Origin: CAZPUI01 sp964415525
GTDB lineage: Bacteria; Acidobacteriota; Holophagae; Holophagales; Holophagaceae
Reading direction: 5' to 3'
Assembly (NCBI GenBank): GCA_964415525.1
Contig: CAYQAS010000080.1
Coordinates: 1-19,579, forward strand
Length of the DNA: 19,579 nucleotides
Part shown: piece by piece, positions 6,727 to 14,682 of the stretch
How positions within the stretch are numbered: position 1 is the first letter of the stretch
Layout: the number at the start of each line of letters is the position of its first letter
The notes under the pieces: model-generated
What the model was told of the DNA's origin: nothing
What the model saw: the letters and a program-made list of their open reading frames with translations, nothing else
Databases searched by the model: none
Made by a program: the position numbers and the translations under genes

Positions 6727-8346
6727 ATGCGTCTTGAATCCCTGGAGATCGTGAACTTCCGCGGCATCGGCCGCCTGAACCTGGACCTGGAGCCGGGCAC
6801 GACCGTCCTGTTCGGCGAGAACGCGTGGGGCAAGACCAGCCTGGTGGAGGCCCTCTCCACGGTGCTGGGCAGCCGCCCCCTCACGGAGGCGGATTTCCAT
6901 CGCCTGCAGCTGGGCAAGACCCCCATCGCCCGACGCATGGTCATCACCCTGGGCTTCGGCGGCGAGCCTCTGACGGGGCTGGAGGAGGCGGGTTGGCGGG
7001 ACGACGAGGGCGCCTTCCACGTGCGCCTCGCCATCACCGCGCGGCGGCCCAGCCGCGGGCGGATGAAGGTGGATCGCCGCTTTCTGGGGCCGGAAGGGCG
7101 GGAGCGGAAACTGCCGGGCATCGATGCCTCCCTCCTGGCGGAGCGACTCCTGGAGGCCCATCCTCTGCACGTATTCACGGAACTGCGGCTGGCGGACTGG
7201 ATGCTGGCGCCGGTGGCATCCAAGGGGCCAGAAGTCCGGGAGACGCCAGCCCGGGCCGTGCGCCAGGTCTTCGAGCGGCTGCTGGCCTCGCCCCATCAGG
7301 TGCATCCCGATGAGCTGGCCCGGGGGCTGGAGGCCCTGCATCAGCTGGCGGAGACCCGCCCGGACCTCTTCCACGCCCTGCCCACCGCTGGCCAAGGGGT
7401 GCGGCGGGCCAAGGACATGGCAGATGCGCCGGTGGATTTCGCGGATCAGTTCACCCTGTCGGAACTGGCCCACAAGGCCGGGGCGGGGATGCGGCAGGTG
7501 GCGCTGCTGGCGCTGATCGGGGCGATGCTCAAGGCGGAAGCGGAGTCGCCCCGCAGCGTGGGGGCCCAGCCCATCCTGCTCTTCGAGGATCCCGAGACCC
7601 ATCTCCATCCCATTCAGCTGGCCACCGCCTGGAGTCTCATCGCCCAGCTCCCGGGGCAGAAACTGGTGGCCACCTCCAGCAGTGAGCTTCTCGCGAGCCA
7701 GTCCCTGCGATCCCTGCGGCGGCTGGTGCGGCGGCCTGACCATGTGGAGGTCTTTCCCCGGGAGAACCGGCCGCTTTCGGCCTCAGACGCTCGGCGCGTG
7801 GCCTTCCACGTGCGCACGCACCGCGCCCAGGCCCTCTTCGCGCGGGTCTGGCTGCTGGTGGAAGGTGAAACGGAGGCCTGGCTCCTGCCGGAGTTGGCGC
7901 GCATCGCGGGACTCAGCTTTCCCCTGGAGGGCATCGCCTGCGTTGAATTCGCCCAGGCGGGGCTGAGCCCGCTGATCCGTTTCGCCGACGACTTCGGAAT
8001 CCCCTGGCATGTGCTGGCGGATGGCGACGACGCGGGGCGGGGCTATGTGGCCAAGGCGACGGCGCGGCTGTACGGCCGCAAGGCCAGCCGTCACATCACG
8101 GGACTCCCCGCACGGGATGTGGAGCACCTGCTCTGGCACCACGGGTATGCGAGCCTTTTTCGCCATGAGGCCGAGCCGGGCCTCACCGACCCCACCGCCA
8201 TCATCAAGCAGGCCCTGCATCGCGTGAGCAAGCCCGGCATGGCCCTGGCCCTGGCGGAAGCCGCCGGGCAGCGCGGCCCCGAGGGGGTGCCGGCTGCCCT
8301 GAGGAAACTCTTCATTACCCTGCGGAGTCTGGCGCAGAAGGGGTAG
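6727..8346 (+). CDS. ybjD: YbjD-type OLD-family ATPase with TOPRIM nuclease domain
   Basis: This is a 539-aa protein collinear with E. coli YbjD (about 550 aa). The start at 6727 is fixed by this alignment (MRLESLEIVNFRGI against the YbjD N-terminus); the ribosome site is weak (GGTGG). Domains: an N-terminal ABC/SMC-type ATPase with Walker A GENAWGKT at 30-37, Walker B LLFEDPET at 284-291 with H292, then a TOPRIM domain with the acidic motifs VEGETE (378-383) and ADGDDAG (431-437). OLD-family proteins couple ATP hydrolysis to DNA nicking or cleavage; the cellular role of YbjD itself is unclear. There is no adjacent helicase, so this is not a Gabija pair. It is cytoplasmic. It is convergent with the response regulator gene, with a 75-bp gap and no obvious terminator. 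Confidence 0.93.
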   Translation: MRLESLEIVNFRGIGRLNLDLEPGTTVLFGENAWGKTSLVEALSTVLGSRPLTEADFHRLQLGKTPIARRMVITLGFGGEPLTGLEEAGWRDDEGAFHVRLAITARRPSRGRMKVDRRFLGPEGRERKLPGIDASLLAERLLEAHPLHVFTELRLADWMLAPVASKGPEVRETPARAVRQVFERLLASPHQVHPDELARGLEALHQLAETRPDLFHALPTAGQGVRRAKDMADAPVDFADQFTLSELAHKAGAGMRQVALLALIGAMLKAEAESPRSVGAQPILLFEDPETHLHPIQLATAWSLIAQLPGQKLVATSSSELLASQSLRSLRRLVRRPDHVEVFPRENRPLSASDARRVAFHVRTHRAQALFARVWLLVEGETEAWLLPELARIAGLSFPLEGIACVEFAQAGLSPLIRFADDFGIPWHVLADGDDAGRGYVAKATARLYGRKASRHITGLPARDVEHLLWHHGYASLFRHEAEPGLTDPTAIIKQALHRVSKPGMALALAEAAGQRGPEGVPAALRKLFITLRSLAQKG

Positions 8347-8421
8347 GCGACGGCTTCGGGCAAACCTGGTGGCCGGAGGGGGGGTTTCGGGCGGCACTCA
8401 ACGGTTGGACTGGGGTCGTCC

Positions 8422-9105
8422 TCACCACTCGGGACTGAACACCCAGCGATAGCCTTCCCCCGCCACCGTGGCGATGGGTTCGTCCTCCGCGGCATCCAGC
8501 TTCCGGCGTAGGCGGGCGACGTGGACGTCTACGGTGCGGAGGCTGGGGCGGGCATCGGATTCCCAGCAGGCTTCCAGGAGATCCTCTCGGGTCAGGGTCG
8601 TCCCGGCGTGGTGGCAGAGCACGGCCGTAAGCAGGAATTCCCGGGGTGTGAGCTGGAGATCGCGACCGTCCCGGGTGGCCCGCATGCGGAGATGGTCCAG
8701 CACGTAGGCTCCGGAGCAGGTCTGGGGCGGGGCATCGGGAGCCTTCGCCCTGCGCAGAATCGCTCGGATCCGGGCCACCAGTTCCAGGATGGAAAAGGGT
8801 TTTCCCATGTAGTCGTCCGCCCCGAGGTTGAGGCCCTTCAGGCGGTCGATCTCCCGCTTACGGCAGGTGAGGACGATCACCGCGGCCCGGTCGTTGCGGT
8901 TCCGCAGCTCTTGCAGAACCTGGAAGCCGTCCAGGCCCGGCAGCATCAGATCCAGCACCAGGAGATCCGCATGATGGGTGGTCTGCATCTCCAGGGCTTC
9001 AAGGCCGTTCCTGGCCAGGAAGATGTCGAACCCTTCGAAACGCAGGTTGGTGGCGAGGAGCCGGGCCATCGCCTCGTCGTCCTCCACGATCAGGATTCGC
9101 GTCAT
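8422..9105 (-). CDS. OmpR/PhoB-family response regulator
   Basis: This is a 227-aa protein of typical length. The receiver domain (1-~118) has the acidic pocket E8-D9-D10, phospho-acceptor D52 in LDLMLPGLDG, T80 and K102 (GKPF). The winged-helix DNA-binding domain (~130-225) shows LTPREFLL, the recognition-helix region LRTVDVHVARLRRKL and the terminal hairpin AGEGYRWVF. Its ATG overlaps the stop of the kinase gene by four bases (ATGA), so the pair is translationally coupled. It probably acts as a DNA-binding regulator activated by the kinase; the targets are not visible, although the divergent operon starting at 10764 is an obvious candidate. Confidence 0.97.
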   Translation of the reverse strand: MTRILIVEDDEAMARLLATNLRFEGFDIFLARNGLEALEMQTTHHADLLVLDLMLPGLDGFQVLQELRNRNDRAAVIVLTCRKREIDRLKGLNLGADDYMGKPFSILELVARIRAILRRAKAPDAPPQTCSGAYVLDHLRMRATRDGRDLQLTPREFLLTAVLCHHAGTTLTREDLLEACWESDARPSLRTVDVHVARLRRKLDAAEDEPIATVAGEGYRWVFSPEW

Positions 9106-10625
9106 GCGCCCTCCACAGCCGGCATCCGCAGGGTCACGACCATCCCTGGTCCCGCAGTCATCTCCAGGCCCCAGCCTTCCTCCAGGGCGGACTGGACCAG
9201 CAGGTGCAGGCCTAGGCCGATGCCCTCCCGTTCAAAGCCCTCCTGGCCGGGCTTCCGGATGCGCTGAAAGGGCCGGCCCAGGCGGCGCAGGGCCGCAGGA
9301 TCCAGGCCGGGGCCTTCGTCCGAGATGCGGATCGTGAACTGGTGTCCGGCCACCTTAGTTTCGAGGCAAACCTTTCCGGCTCCATGATTGAGGGCATTCT
9401 CCAGCAGGGTCAGAAGGGCACTCCTCAGGCTCGAAAGGGAAGCCCAGGGGGCTCCCGTGGCGAGATCCACCTGGAGGGCTCGCCCTTCTGCCTGGAAGGC
9501 GGGTTCCAGTTCGCCCGTGAAACGTCGGAACCATTCGGGAGGAACGGCCTCCCGGACGCATTCCGGCTCCTGGCCCCGGAAACGGCGTAGGGCCTGGTCG
9601 ATGATGGTGGCGAGGCGGTCTACCTCCACCCCCATCTGGCTTAGCTCGTGCCGGGCTTCCGCTTCCGAGGCGCGGCCCAATCGCAGGGTATCGCAGCGCA
9701 ATTTCAGGACGGCCAGGGGCGTCTTCAGGCTGTGGGTGATGTTGGCCAAGCGGTCGGCGTCCAGCGTCTCGCGGCGCTTGTGTCGGCGGAGGAACCAGAA
9801 TCCGACTCCAACGGCCCCCACGATGGCTGCGGACTGGAGCCATCCCCAGAGGAGGGCCCGGGTGTAGGCCCGAAGCGCCGTGCGATCCGTTGCATCCTTG
9901 GCCGCGATCCAGAGGGTCCAGGTGTCGGGGAAGAAATTGACGCCATAAATGATTTTCGTCTTGGCCTGTTGCAGGGCTGCGGGAGCCGTGCTGCCCACCC
10001 AGGGGATCGGCAAGGCTCCTTCGGCTCCCGTTTGGAATGCCGCAATGAAGTCCGACTCCGGGCCGAGGCGGGAGCGTTTCAGCAAGGCCTCCAGCACCGG
10101 ACTTCCCGTGCGCCATTCCCAAAACGTGATCCAGCCCGGACTGACGGAGCACCCCAATCCCCCCGTGGCATCCCAGGCGCCGATCTCGTTCTCCCTCACG
10201 GAGCGCTCCGCGATGCGCGCCAGGTCGAGATACGTGGCTTCGCGATCCGAGGACACGAACGCCGTGCCCTTGCGGATCCACAGGCGCCCCAGCGGGCGCT
10301 GCAGGATGGCGATCACGTGAGGCTCCTGCTCAAGCCAGCGTGCCATCACCTCCGGCGGTGCCGTATCGGGATCCACGGGAGGCGACAGCTTGGAGGAAAA
10401 ATGCTCCGCCAGGGCCATGTAGTGGCTCTTGGCGCTCATGGACAGGCGTTGCTTGACGGCTATCCCGGCATCCCGGGCCATGGCGAAGGGGCGCAGCACG
10501 AGGATGATGCCCACCGCGAGCGTGGCGGCGCCCAGCAGCACCAGGGCCAGCTTGGAGGTCCAAGGACGCGGGCCCGCCGGTCGGAAGCGGGAGAACACGC
10601 GGCGTTGCCGACAGAGGGAAGCCAT
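9102..10625 (-). CDS. Membrane sensor histidine kinase
   Basis: This is a 507-aa protein. TM1 is at ~25-46 and TM2 at ~260-280; between them lie about 210 residues that should be periplasmic and match no sensor domain I recognise. No HAMP domain is evident: the phospho-acceptor helix follows TM2 almost directly, with H298 in THSLKTP. The ATPase domain has the N box (LLENALNHG, N410 and N413), G1 (SDEGPG, D436) and G2 (GIGLGL, 468-473). It autophosphorylates on H298 and passes phosphate to the response regulator encoded immediately downstream (4-bp overlap). The start at 10625 gives a 24-residue basic cytoplasmic tail; the ribosome site is weak (GGGA). The promoter probably lies in the 138-bp divergent region shared with the gene at 10764. 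Confidence 0.95.
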   Translation of the reverse strand: MASLCRQRRVFSRFRPAGPRPWTSKLALVLLGAATLAVGIILVLRPFAMARDAGIAVKQRLSMSAKSHYMALAEHFSSKLSPPVDPDTAPPEVMARWLEQEPHVIAILQRPLGRLWIRKGTAFVSSDREATYLDLARIAERSVRENEIGAWDATGGLGCSVSPGWITFWEWRTGSPVLEALLKRSRLGPESDFIAAFQTGAEGALPIPWVGSTAPAALQQAKTKIIYGVNFFPDTWTLWIAAKDATDRTALRAYTRALLWGWLQSAAIVGAVGVGFWFLRRHKRRETLDADRLANITHSLKTPLAVLKLRCDTLRLGRASEAEARHELSQMGVEVDRLATIIDQALRRFRGQEPECVREAVPPEWFRRFTGELEPAFQAEGRALQVDLATGAPWASLSSLRSALLTLLENALNHGAGKVCLETKVAGHQFTIRISDEGPGLDPAALRRLGRPFQRIRKPGQEGFEREGIGLGLHLLVQSALEEGWGLEMTAGPGMVVTLRMPAVEGA

Positions 10626-10763
10626 GGATCCCAGCCTAGGTCCAAAGTGCCCTGCAGGGTGTTACGTGTTCGCAATACCTCATGACGAATGCTTCGCAAG
10701 ATGTCGCATCAGGTCAAGCCATGCATGCGGTGCTTCGGAGGATCCTCATCCCAGGAGATCCCC
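10626..10763. promoter_or_regulatory. Divergent control region between kinase gene and MBL operon
   Basis: These 138 bp must hold promoters in both directions. Two perfect palindromes are visible: CCCTGCAGGG (10650-10659) and CATGCATG (10720-10727). No convincing -10/-35 pair and no clear direct repeat typical of OmpR-type boxes could be assigned by eye. Neither palindrome is proven as an operator. Confidence 0.4.
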
Positions 10764-11675
10764 ATGGCGGCACGGAAATGCCTTTTTGCAGTGGTGTGCA
10801 GCGCCCTCTTGCCCCAGGCGCTCCCTCCTCCCGGCCAAGCCATGGGAGCCCGGGTCACCTTTGTGGGCAACGCCGGCCACTTGATCCAGGTCGGGAAGAA
10901 GAAGGTCCTCATCGATGGGCTCTTTCGGGGATACCCAGGGGCCTATGAGCTTCCCCCGGAGGTCCAGGACGCGTTGGCCCGCGCTCAGCCGCCGTTTGAT
11001 GACATCGACCTGATCCTGGTCACCCATGCCCATGGCGACCACTTCGATCCCGACATGGTGCGCCAGTACCTCCTGCGCCATCCCAGGACCCTCTTCGCGT
11101 CGGGCGTGCAAGCCACGGCCCCCTTCAAGGATCTTCCAGGCCGTACCTTCACTTTTTCAGCCACCTCCGGGAAGTGGGATCGCAAGGTTCTCTCCGGAAT
11201 CCAGGTCGAGGCAACCCCGCTCTCTCATGGAGAAACGCCCGCGGGGGAGGCGGAGATCCAGAACCTGGGCTACCTCGTGCGGGTCGGGGATGTGGTGCTC
11301 TTCCACACCGGGGATTTCGACCCCGCCCAGATGTCCTTCGAGGCCTTCCGGGCCCTCAAGCTTCCCGAGAAGAAGGTGGATATCGCCTTCCTCCAGCACG
11401 ACCTTCTGACGGAGGACAAGACACTGCGGAGGCTTGTGGCGGAGGGGGTCGGAGCCCGGGAGATCCTGCCTAATCACTACCAGTTCACGGAGCCTCCCAT
11501 GGACCGGGCCGACATCCTGAGGAACTACCCTCACGCGGTGCTGTTTCAGAAGGAACTCCAGAGCTGGAACATGCCGGTGAGGCGTAAGGCCATGGTTGAT
11601 CGAACCCACCCCAGCTCGGATGGAAGTCGTGGAAAGCCTGGCCGCTTGAACCTGCCACCTTTAAAGGAGAATTGA
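10764..11675 (+). CDS. Exported UlaG-like metallo-beta-lactamase-fold hydrolase
   Basis: The ATG at 10764 (303 aa) is preferred over an in-frame ATG at 10689 because AGGAG lies six bases upstream (10753-10757) and the product then starts with a signal peptide (MAARKCLFAVVCSALLP). The fold is MBL: VTFVGNAGHLIQ opens the first strands, and THAHGDHFD gives H88, H90, D92 and H93. Later HTGDFD supplies a probable bridging Asp, and NHYQF near the C-terminus a probable last His. This pattern resembles the beta-lactamase superfamily group 2 / UlaG-like lactonases and phosphodiesterases; the true substrate is unknown. It is first in a three-gene operon, followed after one base by the PD40 propeller gene, and divergent from the kinase gene. 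Confidence 0.92.
   Translation: MAARKCLFAVVCSALLPQALPPPGQAMGARVTFVGNAGHLIQVGKKKVLIDGLFRGYPGAYELPPEVQDALARAQPPFDDIDLILVTHAHGDHFDPDMVRQYLLRHPRTLFASGVQATAPFKDLPGRTFTFSATSGKWDRKVLSGIQVEATPLSHGETPAGEAEIQNLGYLVRVGDVVLFHTGDFDPAQMSFEAFRALKLPEKKVDIAFLQHDLLTEDKTLRRLVAEGVGAREILPNHYQFTEPPMDRADILRNYPHAVLFQKELQSWNMPVRRKAMVDRTHPSSDGSRGKPGRLNLPPLKEN
11663..11669 (+). promoter_or_regulatory. Ribosome binding site setting a GTG start at 11677
   Basis: AAAGGAG ends seven bases before GTG 11677. An ATG at 11675 runs straight into TGA in its own frame, so the GTG is the usable start; it yields a signal peptide at once. The site overlaps the last codons of the upstream MBL gene. Confidence 0.75.
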
Positions 11676-11676
11676 T

Positions 11677-12630
11677 GTGACTTGTCGTTGTTTGATTCCT
11701 TTGTTCTTATGCCTGAGCGCTGCACTGGATCTGGAAGCTCAAGCCACCACACCCAATCCAGGGTTGAAGGGGGATTATCTTGGGCAGCCTCCGCCGGGAG
11801 ATACGCCGGTGGTCTTTGCCCGGGGACTCGTTTCAGGCGAGTACCAAGAACACTGCGCCCCGACGTTTTCTCCCGATGGCAGCGAAGTGTTCTGGCAGAC
11901 CAACCGGATAGGCCGTGATCAAAAATGGATTCAGTCGCACAAGAGGATGCGTCGGGTTGGGGGCCGGTGGACGGGGCCTGAAGATTCACCCTATGGCGGT
12001 GCGCCCTTTTTTGCTCCTGACGGGAAACGGCTGTATTTCGACCAAGACGGACTCTGTTTCGTTGAAAAGCAGAACAATGGCTGGGGCGAGCCGAAGCGCC
12101 TAGATCTTCCTGCTCGATTCCCTGAAGTGCGCCATGTCTACTTTCCGTCCATCGCTCGCAATGGAAACCTCTATTTCATGGGGTACATGGAGGGCAGAAA
12201 ACTAAACCTTGCCATATATCGATCAGAATTTAGGGATGGGGAATATTCCCGGCCAGAACCCCTGCCTTCAAGTATCAATACTCCAGACGACGGCTCTCTT
12301 AATTGGACACCCTATATTGCCCCTGATGAGAGTTACCTCATCTTCTGTAGGAGGCATTTCAATCCCAAGGATGATTTTGGCGATCTTTATATTTGCTTTC
12401 GACAGCCCGATGGGGGCTGGACCGAGCGAATCAACCTGGGTGAACTCATCAATACCAAAGGCCTAGAGCGTTTCCCTGCCGTGTCGCCTGATGGCAAATT
12501 CTTGTTCTTTACCCGGGATACACCAGACTTTGATGAGGATGTCTACTGGGTGAGTGCCGCGGTCATTGAAAAATTGAAGATGAAGGCCATCCGTGAAAAG
12601 CGACTTCATACATCAAAGATGAATCATTAA
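11677..12630 (+). CDS. Exported PD40 (TolB-like) beta-propeller protein
   Basis: This is a 317-aa protein starting at GTG with a signal peptide (residues 1-22, MTCRCLIPLFLCLSAA, cleavage near EAQ). The body carries five PD40-type blade motifs: FSPDG (64-68), FAPDG (112-116), IARNG (159-163), IAPDE (214-218) and VSPDG (269-273), each followed by a xLxF strand. It ends with the VYWVSAAVIEKLK tail common in this class. Such propellers usually bind ligands or proteins rather than catalyse. Its place between an exported MBL hydrolase and an exported esterase suggests a shared envelope or extracellular task. Its second half (after ~12180) is distinctly more A/T-rich than neighbouring genes. There is 1 bp after the upstream stop and 5 bp before the next start. 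Confidence 0.9.
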   Translation: MTCRCLIPLFLCLSAALDLEAQATTPNPGLKGDYLGQPPPGDTPVVFARGLVSGEYQEHCAPTFSPDGSEVFWQTNRIGRDQKWIQSHKRMRRVGGRWTGPEDSPYGGAPFFAPDGKRLYFDQDGLCFVEKQNNGWGEPKRLDLPARFPEVRHVYFPSIARNGNLYFMGYMEGRKLNLAIYRSEFRDGEYSRPEPLPSSINTPDDGSLNWTPYIAPDESYLIFCRRHFNPKDDFGDLYICFRQPDGGWTERINLGELINTKGLERFPAVSPDGKFLFFTRDTPDFDEDVYWVSAAVIEKLKMKAIREKRLHTSKMNH

Positions 12631-12635
12631 AAGAA

Positions 12636-13742
12636 ATGAAAATCATGGACAAAACTAATTTTAAGCGGTTCTTTAGCCTCCTGGTTCTGGGTTTCACGAT
12701 TACCCTTCCGGCCCAGATTCCCGCAACCCTCACCCACCATCTGGAATCCCGCCACGTGGGGGAAAAGCGGGACGTATTCGTTTCGTTGCCCAGCAAATAC
12801 GCCGAGTCGGGTCAGCGTTATCCCGTGGTCTACCTGCTGGATGGAGAGATCAACTTCAACCAGGGGCTGATCGGCGGCATCCGGTATCTGGAATCCTTGG
12901 GGGCGATCCCCGAATTCATCCTGGTGGGCATCAAGAACACGGATCGTTCCAAGGATGTCTGGCCGGAGGTCTTCAAGACCCCTCAGGGGGACCGTGGGGG
13001 GCGTGGTAATCCTTTCCTGGCCTTCCTCCGGGAAGAATTGGCGCCCTTCATCGACCAGAACTACCGCACCCATGACTACCGAATCCTATACGGCACCTCC
13101 AGCAGCGCCTTCCTCGCGATCCACGGGATGTTCCAGCATCCCGAGGCGTACCGGACCTATATCGCCTCAAGCGCCATGCTGTCCTCGGCGAGCTTCCAAA
13201 AGAACCTGGGCGATCTGGTCAAGCAGTGGAAGGGCGGCACCCGCAGGCTCCTCCTCGTCATGGGGGAGCACGACTATCCCACCGTCATCCGCTTGAACGC
13301 CGCCCTCAAGGACCGCATTCCCTATGCCTCCGAAGGCCTGATCTGCAGCTTGAAGGTGCTTTCGGGGGAGGCGCATGTGCCTGCGGCCTCCCTCCCGGAA
13401 TCCCTGAAGGACCTCTTCAGGGGCTGGAAACCCCTTGAGCCTCTGAGCGAAGGCAGCCTGGACATCGTTCTGGCCCATTACGCCCGGATGGGCCAGCGGC
13501 TGGGGATCCAGGCCCACCCCGCCGCCTCGGAATTCAAGAGCCTGTGTGGGGAATTGCTGGAAGACGGCAAGCCCGCGGACTCGTTGCGCGTGGCGCGCGC
13601 CTTCGTGGAGGCCTATCCGGAAAGTCCCGTGGCCATGGAATGCCAAGGGAAGGCCCACGAAGCCCTCGGACAGCTGGCGCAAGCCGCCCAGGCTCACCAA
13701 ACCTCGGAGAAGATGCGCAGACAGGCGTCGGTGAGGCGGTAG
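12636..13742 (+). CDS. Exported esterase-D-like alpha/beta hydrolase with helical C-terminal extension
   Basis: This is a 368-aa protein. A hydrophobic stretch at ~11-27 is an export signal. The alpha/beta-hydrolase domain (~30-265) resembles the esterase D/IroE-like family: YPVVYLLDGE (62-71), nucleophile elbow GTSSSA at 153-158 with probable nucleophile S155, an acidic candidate at E211 or D213 (GEHDYP), and H247 (GEAHVPA). The elbow lacks the usual second glycine (GxSxS instead of GxSxG). Residues ~270-368 are helical and TPR-like, with A/L-spaced helices (ALGQLAQAAQAH), as in several relatives. The start at 12636 has only a weak AAAGAA site; ATG at 12645 is possible. It is the last gene of the three-gene operon and convergent with the next gene (14 bp apart). 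The substrate is unknown. Confidence 0.88.
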   Translation: MKIMDKTNFKRFFSLLVLGFTITLPAQIPATLTHHLESRHVGEKRDVFVSLPSKYAESGQRYPVVYLLDGEINFNQGLIGGIRYLESLGAIPEFILVGIKNTDRSKDVWPEVFKTPQGDRGGRGNPFLAFLREELAPFIDQNYRTHDYRILYGTSSSAFLAIHGMFQHPEAYRTYIASSAMLSSASFQKNLGDLVKQWKGGTRRLLLVMGEHDYPTVIRLNAALKDRIPYASEGLICSLKVLSGEAHVPAASLPESLKDLFRGWKPLEPLSEGSLDIVLAHYARMGQRLGIQAHPAASEFKSLCGELLEDGKPADSLRVARAFVEAYPESPVAMECQGKAHEALGQLAQAAQAHQTSEKMRRQASVRR

Positions 13743-13756
13743 GGAAGGCCTGCCCC

Positions 13757-14617
13757 CTACCGGATCACGTCCAGATCCCGCCCATCCACGATCTCGCCGT
13801 TGTAGGTGCTGCGGATTTCCTTCAGCAGTTGTTCAGGCGTGCTGCCCATCAGGAGCTGGTGCGTGAGGACGAGCTTCTTGGGCTTGAGCTGGGCAGCCAG
13901 TCGGCTGAGGTCGGTCGCGGCGGTATGAAAGACGACGTGGTACTGCTGCCACTCCTTGGGCCGGGTCTTGAAGCCCGCTTCGCAGTAGACCTCGTGGACC
14001 AGAATGTCCGCGCCCTTGGCGTAGTCCAGCATCCGCGGGTCGTACGTGGTGTCGCCGCTGATGACGATGACCTTGTCCTTGGCCTCAAAGCGGAAGCCAT
14101 AGGCCTCTTTCCAGCTGCCGTGCTTCACGGGGAAGGCGATGACTTTGACATGTTCATCGCGGTAGATCTCTCCCGCCTTGAACTCGTTGGGCCGCACCTC
14201 GTAGGCCTCGGGCTTGCCGGGTTCGCCGCCGTGGAGGCGGATGTCGAGGTCCTCCTTCCAGGCGGCCATCACGTGCTTCGTCATGGTTACGGTGCCCTTG
14301 GGGCCGAAGACCTGGAGCGGCTCCGTGCGCATCATCACGCCAGGGGTGAGGATGAAGTCGGGGTAGCCCAACGTGTGGTCGGAGTGGAGGTGTGTCAGGA
14401 AGAGGCGGTTGAGGTCCTTGGCCTTAAGCCCCGCCTGCACGGCCCGCCGCACGACGCCGGCCCCGGCATCCACCACGTAGACCCGCCCACCGCTCACCAC
14501 GGCCGTGGCAGGGCCCATGCGGTCGGGGACCGGGCTGGGATTGCCGGTGCCAAGCAGGATCACGCGGGTGTCCTGGGCACAGAGGGAGAGACCGAGAAGG
14601 AGGGCGGCGCAACGCAT
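13757..14617 (-). CDS. Exported RNase Z-fold metallo-beta-lactamase protein
   Basis: This is a 286-aa protein with a short signal peptide (MRCAALLLGLSLCAQ). The sequence follows the RNase Z/ElaC-like layout: LLGTGNPSP near the N-terminus, THLHSDH at 75-81 (H76, H78, D80, H81), H166 (VKHGSW), D189 (SGDTTYD) and H253 (LTHQ), so all seven expected metal ligands are plausibly present. RNase Z processes tRNA 3' ends in the cytoplasm, but export makes that role unlikely here; related arylsulfatase- or phosphodiesterase-like MBL enzymes are better guesses. TGGAG lies a few bases before ATG 14617. It ends 14 bp from the convergent esterase gene. The specific substrate is unknown. Confidence 0.92.
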   Translation of the reverse strand: MRCAALLLGLSLCAQDTRVILLGTGNPSPVPDRMGPATAVVSGGRVYVVDAGAGVVRRAVQAGLKAKDLNRLFLTHLHSDHTLGYPDFILTPGVMMRTEPLQVFGPKGTVTMTKHVMAAWKEDLDIRLHGGEPGKPEAYEVRPNEFKAGEIYRDEHVKVIAFPVKHGSWKEAYGFRFEAKDKVIVISGDTTYDPRMLDYAKGADILVHEVYCEAGFKTRPKEWQQYHVVFHTAATDLSRLAAQLKPKKLVLTHQLLMGSTPEQLLKEIRSTYNGEIVDGRDLDVIR

Positions 14618-14638
14618 GACTCCACCGTATCAAAGCAC

Positions 14639-14662
14639 GAGGCCCGGGCGGACCCGGGCCTC
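14639..14662 (-). terminator. Terminator-like hairpin after the thioredoxin gene
   Basis: GAGGCCCGGG and CCCGGGCCTC form a perfect 10-bp stem around a 4-base loop, 20 bp beyond the stop at 14683 on the minus strand. The downstream T-run is weak (GTGCTTTG). It also lies before the start of the next minus-strand gene (14617), so it separates the two transcripts. Confidence 0.7.
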
Positions 14663-14682
14663 TGCGTGAAGGGGGTGAGGGC

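Noticed and set aside
6727..8346. Gabija-like (GajA) or other defence nuclease
   Set aside because: The sequence is collinear with YbjD over its full length, no UvrD-like helicase (GajB) is adjacent, and the neighbours are ordinary regulatory and envelope genes.
8347..8421. Bidirectional terminator between convergent genes
   Set aside because: Only a 5-bp AAACC/GGTTT complementarity could be found and there is no flanking T/A run.
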